Program-made: the position numbers and the translations under genes
NCBI GenBank assembly: GCA_020635825.1
Contig: JACJZA010000013.1
Coordinates: 1 to 64,000 of the forward strand
Source: Flavobacteriales bacterium
GTDB lineage: Bacteria > Bacteroidota > Bacteroidia > Flavobacteriales_E > Vicingaceae
Reading direction: 5' to 3'
DNA length: 64,000 bases
Notes under the pieces: model-generated
Databases searched by the model: none
The model's input: only the letters and a program-made list of their open reading frames with translations
Told to the model about the DNA's origin: nothing
Part shown: positions 1 through 9,567 of the stretch, in pieces
Numbering within the stretch: the first letter of the stretch is position 1
Layout: each line of letters begins with the position of its first letter

Positions 1-62
1 TTTAATGAAATTACTTTTTCATGGCTGTAACCTCCCTCGATGATGGCAATAATTTTTTTCAT
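1..62 (-). CDS. ddl: D-alanine--D-alanine ligase, N-terminal fragment cut by window edge
   Basis: Only the first 20 or so codons lie in the window. The minus-strand ATG at 62-60 opens a frame that stays open to base 1 and reads MKKIIAIIEGGYSHEKVISL. The II-EGGYS-E-VISL pattern is the N-terminal nucleotide-fold strand and glycine loop of D-Ala-D-Ala ligase, the ATP-grasp enzyme that makes the dipeptide for peptidoglycan precursors. The gene runs off the left edge and is divergent from the glycosyltransferase at 185. The call rests on this short motif alone. Confidence 0.75.
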   Translation of the reverse strand, partial: MKKIIAIIEGGYSHEKVISL

Positions 63-146
63 TGACAGTTATTTTGTTCTATCAAATGTATTTAGTTATT
101 TCAATAATTGTTAAAAACCTTTCAAATAAATATTCATAAAATGGTG

Positions 147-177
147 TTGATAGATTTATCAGAATCGATTAGCTTTA
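147..177 (+). promoter_or_regulatory. Candidate Bacteroidota-type promoter for the glycosyltransferase gene
   Basis: TTG at 147-149 is followed after 20 bases by TAGCTTTA at 170-177, a one-mismatch version of the TAnnTTTG -7 element. The start codon is 8 bases downstream at 185, which would give an almost leaderless or very short 5' UTR. Pattern match only. Confidence 0.35.
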
Positions 178-184
178 CAAACAG

Positions 185-1291
185 ATGAGCAAGCAAAAAA
201 TCATTGTATCAGTTACTAACGATTTGGTAGCAGACCAACGAGTTGCTAAAGTATGTACTACCCTCACTGAAATGGGGTACAAGGTCTTGTTAATCGGTAG
301 ACAATTAAACGGAAGCCTTCCTGTTGCCCGTGATTATGCCACAAAACGATTTAAATTATGGTTTAATAAAGGCCCTTTGTTTTATGCCAACTATAATATT
401 CGCTTGTTTTTGTTTCTTCTATTTAACAAAGTAGATATATTGTGGAGTAATGACCTCGATTCACTTCCTGCTAACTATTTAGCATCTAAAATAAAAGGTA
501 AAAAATTGGTGTACGACAGTCATGAATATTTTACTGAGGTTCCTGAGTTGGTAAAACGACCAAAAGTTCAAAAAGTATGGGAAAAAATTGAGAAAAAGAT
601 ATTCCCTAAGCTAGAAAATGTAATTACTGTTAGTCATTCCATTGCAAAATGTTACCAAGATAAATACGGCGTAAATGTAAAAGTAGTTCGGAATCTTCCT
701 TTTAGAAACAAAACATTTTTAGAGGTAAAGAATTTACGTGAAGAGGGTAAAAACCTTATCATTTATCAAGGTTCGGTAAATGTAAACAGAGGAATTGAAC
801 CTTTGGTTAAGGCCATGCAAAATATTGACAATGCTTTACTTTATATTATTGGTGATGGTGATATTTTCGATCAAATTATTTCTTTGATTTTAGAATTAAA
901 CCTAACTGACAAAATAAAAATGTTGGGGAAAATACACTACGAATTATTGCACGATTATACCATGCAAGCAGATATAGGTGTTAGCTTAGAAGAAAATGTT
1001 GGATTAAACTATCAGTATGCTTTACCCAATAAGCTTTTCAATTATATTAATTGTGAAGTTCCAGTTTTAGTGTCTAATTTGCCCGAAATGGCTGTTATTG
1101 TCAATCTATATAAAGTAGGAGAAACCATAAAAGAAATTAAACCTGAGGCAATAGCTGAAAAAATAAATTCTCTATTTGCTGACCCTGAAAAATTAAAAGA
1201 ATATAAAGCCAATACCAAAAAAGCAGCTGAAGAACTCAACTGGGAAAAGGAGCAGAAAATTATTCAGGATTTAGTAAATAATCTAAAATGA
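185..1291 (+). CDS. Glycosyltransferase, GT4-like (GT-B fold)
   Basis: Probable cytoplasmic or membrane-associated sugar transferase acting on cell-surface glycans; donor and acceptor are not readable from the sequence. The 368 residues show the two Rossmann-like halves of a GT-B enzyme. The N-terminal half contains VYDSHEYFTEVPEL near residues 109-122, often seen in Bacteroidota GT4 proteins. The C-terminal half contains YQGSVNVNRGIEPL near 194, IIGDGD near 221, and a nucleotide-sugar-binding stretch around LPNKLFNYI near 281. There is no signal peptide or membrane span. The stop overlaps the next start by 4 bases (ATGA), so the T9SS cargo gene downstream is probably co-transcribed. Confidence 0.85.
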   Translation: MSKQKIIVSVTNDLVADQRVAKVCTTLTEMGYKVLLIGRQLNGSLPVARDYATKRFKLWFNKGPLFYANYNIRLFLFLLFNKVDILWSNDLDSLPANYLASKIKGKKLVYDSHEYFTEVPELVKRPKVQKVWEKIEKKIFPKLENVITVSHSIAKCYQDKYGVNVKVVRNLPFRNKTFLEVKNLREEGKNLIIYQGSVNVNRGIEPLVKAMQNIDNALLYIIGDGDIFDQIISLILELNLTDKIKMLGKIHYELLHDYTMQADIGVSLEENVGLNYQYALPNKLFNYINCEVPVLVSNLPEMAVIVNLYKVGETIKEIKPEAIAEKINSLFADPEKLKEYKANTKKAAEELNWEKEQKIIQDLVNNLK

Positions 1292-2778
1292 TAAAAGCAT
1301 GCTTCATATTCATCACTGTAATAATATTGAGTCAGGTTTCTCATTCCCAAACCTATTTTAATAATGAATATAAAAATGATTCAATTGTTTACAATAATGG
1401 TGCTGCTATTTATCCCTTAAAAGATTCAAGTGGATATATTACTACGGGAATAGTTACTACAAATGAATCAAGTTATATTGGACTTTTTAGATTGGATATC
1501 AATGGAGATACGATTTGGACTAAAGTTTTTGGAAAATATCTTTTTTACCAGAATGGAGGACTAGGAAAACTCATTAGTATTGGAGATACTAATTTTGTAT
1601 TTGCTGGTATAATGTTTACAGATTCTATTACCCATTCATCAGATAGTGCGTTGATAGCTCTATATAAATTTGATATAGATGGAAATTTTTTATGGGAGAA
1701 ATACTTTGGTGATTCTAATAAAAAAACTTACGGGAACGATATCCAACAAACTCTTGATAATGGATTTATCATAACTGGTTGGACGACAGGTTGGGGTAAT
1801 TTTAGTTCAAATAGTTCATTTTTATTAAAAGTAGATAGCTTGGGTAATGAACAATGGCATAAAGTGTATGCTTCAAGTAATCAAAGAGCTGCTTATTCTG
1901 TCGATTTAACAAATGATGGATATATTCTATCTGGCACTTACTATTCTTCAATCGCAACCAAACAAGATATTAATGTGATAAGAACAGATAGTCTTGGAAA
2001 TATAATCTGGAATAAAGTTTATGGAACTCCTGAAGATGACAATTATGGATATGTGGTGAGATATGGAAATACAAATGATTATATTGTTACTGCAACAATT
2101 GATGTCACTCCAGGTAATATACTAGCTGATTTTCAGGCATACATTGCAAAAATAGACGGTAGCGGGAATATTATTTGGGATGATACTTTAGGAATTATTC
2201 AAAATGGAATACATGATGCATTTTCCAGTAATGCTATTATACTGCCTGATGGCTCTATTATTACCATAGGTGGTACTAATTATTCATCTACTGGAGATGG
2301 GGATGATGCGTGGTTGGCAAAATATGATGGTAATGGTAATTTTTTATGGCAACGAATTTTTGATAAATATGGGGCTAATAATGTAAATTATTTTTGGGAT
2401 GTTCAACATACTCTTGATGGTGGTTTTGTTATGTGTGGAGATTTAACTAATGTTTCCGTTCCCGAACAAAATTTATGGGTTGTGAAAGTTGATAGTATGG
2501 GATGTGAAATACCTAATTGCACTGTTGGTGTTGAGGACGAATTAAATTTAAATGAGGTTTTGGTTTATCCTAACCCATCTAATGGAATTATTAATATTGA
2601 TCAATCACAAAGTAATACTACTTTTCTTTTGATAGATATTACAGGGAAAGAAATGTTGCGAAAAAAATTAACAACTAATTACACCACATTAGACATTAGT
2701 TCTTTCCCAAAAGGGATTTACTTTTACCAAACTTTAAATAATTATAATAGAAGTAGTGGTAAATTAATTATACATTAA
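1288..2778 (+). CDS. Secreted T9SS type A sorting-domain protein with repeated beta-propeller-like units
   Basis: Function unknown; a surface or secreted protein. Residues 1-20 form a signal peptide ending near SHSQ. The body has about six repeats of a motif of the type D..GN..W...FG or D.GGF...G, which resembles the delta-60 or PQQ-like propeller repeats common in Bacteroidota secreted proteins. The last 75 or so residues carry VLVYPNPSNGIINI, DITGKE and a final KGIYFYQ, a classic T9SS type A sorting domain that directs export and anchoring. The start overlaps the upstream glycosyltransferase by 4 bases. The 3' end overlaps the convergent GT2 gene by 4 bases. Confidence 0.85.
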   Translation: MIKACFIFITVIILSQVSHSQTYFNNEYKNDSIVYNNGAAIYPLKDSSGYITTGIVTTNESSYIGLFRLDINGDTIWTKVFGKYLFYQNGGLGKLISIGDTNFVFAGIMFTDSITHSSDSALIALYKFDIDGNFLWEKYFGDSNKKTYGNDIQQTLDNGFIITGWTTGWGNFSSNSSFLLKVDSLGNEQWHKVYASSNQRAAYSVDLTNDGYILSGTYYSSIATKQDINVIRTDSLGNIIWNKVYGTPEDDNYGYVVRYGNTNDYIVTATIDVTPGNILADFQAYIAKIDGSGNIIWDDTLGIIQNGIHDAFSSNAIILPDGSIITIGGTNYSSTGDGDDAWLAKYDGNGNFLWQRIFDKYGANNVNYFWDVQHTLDGGFVMCGDLTNVSVPEQNLWVVKVDSMGCEIPNCTVGVEDELNLNEVLVYPNPSNGIINIDQSQSNTTFLLIDITGKEMLRKKLTTNYTTLDISSFPKGIYFYQTLNNYNRSSGKLIIH

Positions 2779-3659
2779 CTGTATAATGAAATCAAATAAC
2801 CCAACTTGTATAAATTAAACCATCTTAAGTTAGGCTCTTTTTCTTGGAGTTTTTGAAGAATTAACGCTTTATTTTTTCGATAGTAATTCAAAATTTTCTT
2901 CTCCACGCCTATTTTTTTCAATAATTTATAATACCTGAAAAGCTTTACAGAATCGTCTATTTTATTTTCATCAATCAGCTTTTTTAAATTACTAATTCCT
3001 TCTTCTGTTTTGGCAATATATACTTCAAAATTTTCTAAGCCAATATGACAAAGCGGATTATCAATATGCTGTATTTCTATCCCTCTTTTTTTCAATTCCA
3101 AACCAAACAAAGTGTCTTCATGTCCATAGCCAACTAATTGTTCATCTAATTTAATCGCATTGAAAATTGTTTTAGGAATTAAAAAATTATTGGTCATGAA
3201 AGAATGATAAGGCTGTTTTTTTCTTTGGGCAACTGAAATCGTTTCTCTATTCATGCCATACCACCACCTAAAATATTCTGAGGTTGATTTAGGAGCTTGA
3301 CTTTCATAGCATCTTCCTCCATAAGTAATTTTATCAGGATCTATGCTATTAATATATCTTTTGACAAATTGCTTATCAACTGTTTTGGAATCACAATCTA
3401 AAAACAACAAATAAGGAAATTGAGATTTTTGAGCTAGCTTATTTCTAATTTTTGAGCGTCCAATATTTTTAGGGAGTTCTTCATAAAAAACGTACTCCAT
3501 GTTTCCTAACTCTTCATTTTCTTTTTTGATGTCATCATTTGAAAAATCATCTATACAAAGAATTTCATATTCAATTCCACAGCTATCAGCTTGATTTTTT
3601 AAATCTTTAATAAAATCAACAACGTTAAAATTATAGATAGGAATTAAAATAGACAGCAT
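2775..3659 (-). CDS. Glycosyltransferase family 2 protein
   Basis: Inverting sugar transferase of the GT-A fold; substrate not predictable. The 294 residues start with LSILIPIYNFN, followed by the nucleotide-binding ILCIDDFSNDD near residues 34-44 and a metal-binding FLDCDSKTVD near 90 in place of the usual DxD region. A later GYGHEDTLFGLELKKRG near 176-193 is the ED-type acceptor-site motif of this family. There is no membrane anchor. It lies 9 bases downstream of ftsE on the same strand, so the pair is likely one transcript, as often seen in Bacteroidota. Confidence 0.88.
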   Translation of the reverse strand: MLSILIPIYNFNVVDFIKDLKNQADSCGIEYEILCIDDFSNDDIKKENEELGNMEYVFYEELPKNIGRSKIRNKLAQKSQFPYLLFLDCDSKTVDKQFVKRYINSIDPDKITYGGRCYESQAPKSTSEYFRWWYGMNRETISVAQRKKQPYHSFMTNNFLIPKTIFNAIKLDEQLVGYGHEDTLFGLELKKRGIEIQHIDNPLCHIGLENFEVYIAKTEEGISNLKKLIDENKIDDSVKLFRYYKLLKKIGVEKKILNYYRKNKALILQKLQEKEPNLRWFNLYKLGYLISLYS

Positions 3660-3668
3660 AAGGCTATT

Positions 3669-4406
3669 TTAAAGATTTTCCCCCTCCATTCTATTCTCTT
3701 CGGAAGATGGTGAAGTAATGTTTTGAAAAGCAGTATTAGGAGTTCCATTTACCTCAACAACTGTACTTCCTTCACATTTTATAGTTCTTGTAGGAAATTT
3801 TTGCATTAAATGAAAATCATGTGTTGCCATTAAAATAGCTTTTCCTTTTTTGCTAATGTCAAACAACAATTTCATAATTTCTTCAGATGTCTCTGGGTCA
3901 AGATTTCCTGTTGGCTCATCAGCTAAAATCAAATCCGGCTCATTTAACAAGGCTCTTGCAATTACCACTCTTTGCTGTTCTCCTCCTGATAATTCGTGTG
4001 GAAATTTATAACCTTTATTCTCTAGCCCAACACTCTTCAACACTTCATTAATACGTTCTTCTATTTTGGTTTTTTCTTTCCAACCTGTTGCTTTTAACAC
4101 AAACAACAAATTATCATTCACATTTCTATCTGTCAACAATTGAAAATCTTGAAATACGATTCCTAATTTTCTTCTTAAAAAGGGAACTTTTCTTCTTTTA
4201 ATTGCATTTAAATCAAAATCAGCGACAGTAGCTTCTCCTTCTTTTAATGGTAAATCCCCATACAAAGTTTTAAGCAAACTACTTTTCCCTGAACCGGTTT
4301 TTCCTATTAAATAAACGAACTCTCCGGGCTTAATAGTAATATCAACATTTTGTAATACCAGGTTTTTTTGCTGGTAAATACTGGCTGCTTTCATTTCTAT
4401 AATCAT
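3669..4406 (-). CDS. ftsE: Cell division ATP-binding protein FtsE (ABC ATPase)
   Basis: Cytoplasmic ATPase of the FtsEX complex, which couples the divisome to activation of periplasmic peptidoglycan hydrolases. The 245 residues include Walker A IGKTGSGKSS near 34-43, Q-loop FQDFQLL near 85, signature LSGGEQQR near 139-146, Walker B LILADEP and the switch histidine in MATHD. The KTGSGKSS and FQDFQLL forms are typical of FtsE rather than of LolD. About 25 extra polar residues follow the ATPase core. No ftsX is adjacent, which is common in this phylum. LolD-type ATPase is the main alternative. Confidence 0.85.
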   Translation of the reverse strand: MIIEMKAASIYQQKNLVLQNVDITIKPGEFVYLIGKTGSGKSSLLKTLYGDLPLKEGEATVADFDLNAIKRRKVPFLRRKLGIVFQDFQLLTDRNVNDNLLFVLKATGWKEKTKIEERINEVLKSVGLENKGYKFPHELSGGEQQRVVIARALLNEPDLILADEPTGNLDPETSEEIMKLLFDISKKGKAILMATHDFHLMQKFPTRTIKCEGSTVVEVNGTPNTAFQNITSPSSEENRMEGENL

Positions 4407-4523
4407 CCCGGTTAAATTTTAAATGTATAAACACTAACGAAATAAACTTTTGTTTATTAGTAAACAAATATATTATTATTTCCTCCAACAGGCGAGTAAT
4501 AATAAGCTGGTTAGCAAAATAAT

Positions 4524-4574
4524 TTCAACATCATCACGTTGAAAACTTGAGAAATGATGCCCCATCTGTTGGGG
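4524..4574. other. Two short hairpins in the ftsE / TPR-gene intergenic region
   Basis: TTCAAC at 4524-4529 pairs with GTTGAA at 4538-4543, and CCCCA at 4560-4564 pairs with TGGGG at 4570-4574. Both lie between the divergent ftsE start (4406) and the probable start of the TPR gene at 4619, within what would be its 5' leader. Their role is unknown. Neither is followed by a clean T-run, so I do not call them terminators. Confidence 0.3.
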
Positions 4575-4618
4575 TAATCATTATAATTTTAACCATCAGT
4601 AAACCGAAAGAAAAGGAA

Positions 4619-7600
4619 TTGATTTTGAGGCTAAAAAATTTATGGTTCATTCTGTTATTTTTGAGCGTTTTTAGTGTTCAACTAAACGCCCAAAAAACAA
4701 CCATATATACTAACAACATGGCTGAGTACAATAATGCCATGGAACTTTTCGACAAAGAAAAGTTCAGTGCTGCTCAACATCAATTTGAAGAAATCCTAAA
4801 TACGTCAACTGATAATAAATCTGAAATAACCGTTAATGCAAAATATTATCAAGCGCTTTGCGCTTTGAATTTGTTTAATACTGATGCTGAAAATCTTTTC
4901 ATTGAGTTTATCAATCAATATCCTGAAAGTCCTAAAGTTAAAATGGCTTATTTTTATTTAGGAACTTACCATTTTAGAGGTAAAAAATACGAAGACGCAT
5001 TAACATGGTTCAGCAAAATTGACACCTATGATTTAAGCCCTGAAGAACAAGCTGAGTATCGTTTCAAGGTCGGTTATTGTCATTTTGAAGGAGAACAATA
5101 CGAAGAAGCTGCCAAACAATTTTATGAAATAAAAGATATCGATAATAAATACAGTCCTCCTGCAAAATATTACTATGCTCATATTGCTTATTTGCAAAAG
5201 AAATATGAATCATCATTATCCACTTTTTTACAACTTAACAACGACCCAAAATTTTCACCGATTACTCCTTATTATATTACTCAAATCTATTATCTACAAA
5301 ACAAGTATGATCAATTAATTGAGTATGCTCCAGCTTTATTAGATACTGCCATCCCTAAAAGAGCGCCAGAAATTGCGCGTTTACTTGGAGAGGCTTACTA
5401 TAGAACCAACAAGTTTTCAGAAGCAATCCCTTACTTGAAAAGATACCAAAATGAAAAACCTTATGAGGCAACCAGAGCTGAACAATATCAATTAGGGTAT
5501 GCTTTATACAAAACGGATAGCTGCGAGCAAGCTATTGATTGGTTAAAGAAATCGATAGATGAAAATGATAGCATTTCGCAAACTGCACATTATCATTTAG
5601 CTGAATGTTATTTAAAAACCAATCAAAAACAATATGCCAGAAGCTCCTTTAGAGAAGCTTCAAAAATGGATTTTGATGCTCAAATAAAAGAAGATGCACT
5701 TTTCAGTTTTGCTAAAATATCTTATGAACTTTCTTATCATCCTTTTAATGATGCCATCAAAGCATTTGAAGAATTTATCAATACCTATCCAAACTCAACA
5801 AAACTGAATAATGCCTACGAATATTTGGTAGCAGTTTATTACACTACAAAAAATTACCAGGCAGCAATTAATTCATTAGAAAACATAAAAACCTTAGATG
5901 CTCAACTTCAAGAAGCATATCAAAAAATAGCATATTATAGAGGTATAGAATTGTTCAATAATGGAAAATATAATGAAGCCATTGAATACTTTAATAAATC
6001 TGACAAATATATAATCAGTGAATCTGTAAAAGCTGACAACACTTATTGGAGAGCTGAAGCCAATTATCGTTTAAACAACTATCCGGAAGCAATAAATGGT
6101 TACAAGCAATACATTTATGAACCGGAAGCAATTGGCAAAGATGCTCTAGCAAAATCTTATTACCACATAGGATACTCCTATTTTAAGTTAAAGGAATATA
6201 GTAATGCTTTAGGGTGGTACAGAAAGTTTGATCAAAACACTCCAAACAATGAAACTTCTAAAGTTAAAAACGATGCTTTAAATAGAATAGGTGATTGCTT
6301 TTTTATTGCTCAAGATTATAAAGCTGCTATTGAGTATTATGATAAGGCTGCCATGATGGGAATTCATCAAATAGACTATTCTTTATATCAAAGCGCTGTA
6401 GCTAATGGAGTAGTTGGTCATTACAATGAAAAAGCCAATTTATTAGAAACTTTAATCAACAGAAAAGAAAAAAGTCATTTGATAGATGATGCCATTTTTG
6501 AATTAGGAGAAGTACAACTATTACAAAACAAAAACGACAAAGCGTTAAACAACTTTAAATTAATTGTTAGTGAACATTCAAACAGTCCTTATGTAAGTAA
6601 ATCTTTGGTAAAACAAGGTTTGATTTACTTCAATCAACAAAAAGATGAAAATGCGTTAACGGTATTTAAACAAGTGGTTCAAGATTATCCAAACACTGAA
6701 GAATCGAAAGAATCATTAGAAAAAATTAAAAAGATTTATATTGAAAAAGGTGAATTATCTGCTTACGAGCAATACTTAAGTTCGGTTGGCACGCCTGATT
6801 CTGCTGCACTTATCTTGGATACTGATTATTACGAAGTGGCACAAAACAGCTACATGAGTGGAAATTGTGATAAAGCCACTAATGAGTTTGCCAAATACTT
6901 AGAAAAATACCCAAATGGCAGCTTTGCATTAGATGCTCATTTTTATAAAGCCACCTGCGAACATAAAGCCGGATTTATTAATGAAGCATTAATTGATTAC
7001 AGCTATGTTTTACAAGTTGGTAAAAATAAGTTTACTGAAATCTCACTTCTTTCGTCTGCAAAAATTAATAAAGAGTTAGGAAAAACTGAAGATGCTCTCA
7101 ACAACTTTAATCAATTAGAATACTTAGCAGATAACCCTGAAAATGTTTTTAAATCTCAGGTTGAACAAATGAGATTAAACTTCCAATTAAACCACATCGA
7201 TGCTGCGATTAAATATTGTGAAATTGTGATTAATAAAGATATCGAAGACGCTAATTTAATTACTGAAACACATTTAATTTATGCTAAATGCTTATTAGCT
7301 AAAGATGATTACAACTTAGCATTAAAAGAATTTACTACAGCTTCAGGTTCTGCCAATCGTTTTGGGGCAGAAGCAAAATACAATGTGGCTCATATTCTAC
7401 ATTTAAGAGGTGAATACGATAATTGTGAAGCTGAAGTTTTCAGTCTAATTAAGAAATTCAACACTTATGATTATTGGATGGGTAAAGCATTGATTTTACT
7501 GTCTGATAATTATGTTGCCAAAGAAGATATTTTCCAAGCTAAGTTTACTTTACAAAACGTGATTGACAATAGTAAATATCCTGAATTAGTGAGTATAGCG

Positions 7601-7807
7601 AATGAAAAACTTAACATTTTAAAAGAACAAGAAAATCAACGGAAAGCACCTATTGAAGAAGAAAAAATTGAACTCCAATTTGGCTCTGATTTAGACATCG
7701 AAAAATTATTTAGTGAACCTGAAAAAATAAAAAAGAAAGAAAAAGAAGAAAAACTTGAAGTTATTGAAGATTCAATTAACGAAAATGAAAGCGATGATGA
7801 AAAATAA
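4619..7807 (+). CDS. Large periplasmic or outer-membrane-associated TPR-repeat protein
   Basis: Probable envelope scaffold; no specific function recognised. The frame is open from 4547, but the encoded N-terminus before 4619 is not protein-like. A TTG at 4619 (or 4625), just after an AAAGGAA ribosome-binding-like stretch, gives a clean signal peptide, LRLKNLWFILLFLSVFS ending at LNAQ. The mature protein, over 1000 residues, is almost entirely tandem tetratricopeptide or Sel1-like helical repeats (for example YEEAAKQFYEI and YNEAIEYFNKS), ending in a very charged EK-rich tail. It overlaps the next gene by about 14 bases, so the barrel protein is translationally coupled. Confidence 0.85.
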   Translation: MILRLKNLWFILLFLSVFSVQLNAQKTTIYTNNMAEYNNAMELFDKEKFSAAQHQFEEILNTSTDNKSEITVNAKYYQALCALNLFNTDAENLFIEFINQYPESPKVKMAYFYLGTYHFRGKKYEDALTWFSKIDTYDLSPEEQAEYRFKVGYCHFEGEQYEEAAKQFYEIKDIDNKYSPPAKYYYAHIAYLQKKYESSLSTFLQLNNDPKFSPITPYYITQIYYLQNKYDQLIEYAPALLDTAIPKRAPEIARLLGEAYYRTNKFSEAIPYLKRYQNEKPYEATRAEQYQLGYALYKTDSCEQAIDWLKKSIDENDSISQTAHYHLAECYLKTNQKQYARSSFREASKMDFDAQIKEDALFSFAKISYELSYHPFNDAIKAFEEFINTYPNSTKLNNAYEYLVAVYYTTKNYQAAINSLENIKTLDAQLQEAYQKIAYYRGIELFNNGKYNEAIEYFNKSDKYIISESVKADNTYWRAEANYRLNNYPEAINGYKQYIYEPEAIGKDALAKSYYHIGYSYFKLKEYSNALGWYRKFDQNTPNNETSKVKNDALNRIGDCFFIAQDYKAAIEYYDKAAMMGIHQIDYSLYQSAVANGVVGHYNEKANLLETLINRKEKSHLIDDAIFELGEVQLLQNKNDKALNNFKLIVSEHSNSPYVSKSLVKQGLIYFNQQKDENALTVFKQVVQDYPNTEESKESLEKIKKIYIEKGELSAYEQYLSSVGTPDSAALILDTDYYEVAQNSYMSGNCDKATNEFAKYLEKYPNGSFALDAHFYKATCEHKAGFINEALIDYSYVLQVGKNKFTEISLLSSAKINKELGKTEDALNNFNQLEYLADNPENVFKSQVEQMRLNFQLNHIDAAIKYCEIVINKDIEDANLITETHLIYAKCLLAKDDYNLALKEFTTASGSANRFGAEAKYNVAHILHLRGEYDNCEAEVFSLIKKFNTYDYWMGKALILLSDNYVAKEDIFQAKFTLQNVIDNSKYPELVSIANEKLNILKEQENQRKAPIEEEKIELQFGSDLDIEKLFSEPEKIKKKEKEEKLEVIEDSINENESDDEK

Positions 7808-9485
7808 AAAGCAATACATATCGCTACTTGTCTTATTTTTAGGTCTTTTTGGATTTAACAACTCTAGTTTTGCTCAAACAGAACTTGACACTACCACCAT
7901 TATTACTGTTAAACCTTTTAACCCAACTTTATCAGACGCTATTAAAATTAAAGACAATCCTAGTATTCAAGATACTGATAAGATAGTACCAACTTTAACT
8001 TATGGTTTTTTAAGTAAACAAGTTCCTGTGGATTTTGAAGTATCTCCTATTTTGCCTGCCAAAATTAAGGGTGAGCCTTTAGTAAAATTATATCATGGTT
8101 ATTCAAAACTTGGTTTTGGAACCAATTCTACTCCTCTAGCAGAATTGTATTTCAATTCAACAAGAAACAAAGAATATTCTTATGGCTTTCATGGAAAACA
8201 TTTTAGCTCAAAAGGAATTTCAAGTAACGATTATAGTGCTTTTAGCGATAATCAAATTGGTTTGTTTGGTAAAAGATTCTTAAAAGAATTTACATTGAAC
8301 GCTAATTTTGATTACGACAGAAATGTAATTCATTATTATGGGTTCCCTGAAAATTCAAATCCTGAAATAAATGATGAAGGCGCTTTAAAGCAACGCTTCA
8401 ATAAGTTTGGTGGTTCAGCAGGATTAACAAGAAACTTTACAGACTCTTCTCAATTTGATTACAATTTTGATTTAAATTATCACCACTTAAGTGCCTATTT
8501 AGATGTTGCCGAAAATAGTTTTAATTTAAATGGTAGCTTAAGTAAGTTTCATAAAAAAGAGCTTTATGAAATCAATGTAGTTACTCATTACAATCAGTTA
8601 AACAACTTAATTGATGATAACAAAACCATGATAATTGGGTTAAATCCACACATAAAAACCACCTCAGATAAATGGCAGTTCAATGTTGGTTTAGGATTGT
8701 ACATCAGCCAAATGGATAAAAGCAAATTTCATTTCTACCCACAAGCAGAATTTAAATACGACGTAGTAGAACACATCATTATTCCCTATGTTGGAATTAC
8801 AGGTGGTGTAACTCCAAATAATTTAAACACTTATTATAACGACAATCCTTTTATAAATACAACTACTTTAGCAATAGCCAACACTAATCAAAAATACAAC
8901 ATTTATGCTGGTATTAGAGGAAGCATCAGCAATCACTTAACGTTTAACACTAGCTTTAGTAAACAAAAGCTTGAAACACTTCCTCTTTTTGTAAAAGACT
9001 TTAGCAATGTATTAGAAAATCAGTTTGCCGTTATTTACGATACATTGGCTTTAACTCAAATTAGTGGAGAATTGGCTTACCAAAAACTGGAAAAATTTAA
9101 AATAATTTTAAAAGGAGATTACTACGGTTATACTCCTGAAAATGAAATTAAAGCATGGCATAAACCAAGCATGAAAATTAACTTAAATGGTATTTATGAT
9201 TTAAGTGACAAAATAATTGTGAGAGCAGACATTTTCTTCATCGACAAACAATTTGCTAAAATCTACACCACATTTACAGATGCCTCTAATCAAATCATTA
9301 CCAAAGCTGAAGCGAAAGAGTTGAAAGGGGTAATTGATGCCAATTTAGGTATTGAATATCGATACACTAAAAAATTATCTGCATTTATTAACTTCAATAA
9401 CATTGCCTCTACCAAATACCAAAGATGGCAAGACTATCCTACTCAACGATTTATGGTATTGGGTGGCTTAACTTATTCTTTTTAA
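7794..9485 (+). CDS. Outer-membrane beta-barrel protein, TonB-receptor-like
   Basis: About 563 residues. I prefer the ATG pair at 7794/7797 over earlier in-frame ATGs because it places a basic MMKNKK directly before the hydrophobic signal sequence YISLLVLFLGLFGF, with cleavage after SSFAQ. The rest alternates short polar and aromatic strands with turns and ends in aromatic residues (LGGLTYSF), as outer-membrane barrels do. No plug domain is obvious, so it is probably a porin-like or TonB-receptor-derived barrel rather than a complete receptor. It is coupled to the upstream TPR gene, which suggests the two work together in the envelope. Substrate unknown. Confidence 0.75.
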   Translation: MMKNKKQYISLLVLFLGLFGFNNSSFAQTELDTTTIITVKPFNPTLSDAIKIKDNPSIQDTDKIVPTLTYGFLSKQVPVDFEVSPILPAKIKGEPLVKLYHGYSKLGFGTNSTPLAELYFNSTRNKEYSYGFHGKHFSSKGISSNDYSAFSDNQIGLFGKRFLKEFTLNANFDYDRNVIHYYGFPENSNPEINDEGALKQRFNKFGGSAGLTRNFTDSSQFDYNFDLNYHHLSAYLDVAENSFNLNGSLSKFHKKELYEINVVTHYNQLNNLIDDNKTMIIGLNPHIKTTSDKWQFNVGLGLYISQMDKSKFHFYPQAEFKYDVVEHIIIPYVGITGGVTPNNLNTYYNDNPFINTTTLAIANTNQKYNIYAGIRGSISNHLTFNTSFSKQKLETLPLFVKDFSNVLENQFAVIYDTLALTQISGELAYQKLEKFKIILKGDYYGYTPENEIKAWHKPSMKINLNGIYDLSDKIIVRADIFFIDKQFAKIYTTFTDASNQIITKAEAKELKGVIDANLGIEYRYTKKLSAFINFNNIASTKYQRWQDYPTQRFMVLGGLTYSF

Positions 9486-9567
9486 AATTAATCGTTTCCA
9501 AAAAGACTCTATTCTTTATTAAGAAATAAAATAAGTATCTTTATTTAGTATTATTTAATAAATTTTT

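Noticed and set aside
3669..4406. The ATPase before the TPR gene as LolD (lipoprotein release)
   Set aside because: The KTGSGKSS and FQDFQLL forms fit FtsE better, though no ftsX is adjacent, so some doubt remains.
7755..7793. An earlier start for the outer-membrane barrel at 7755 or 7785
   Set aside because: It would put over ten charged residues before the signal peptide; the ATG pair at 7794/7797 gives a normal one.
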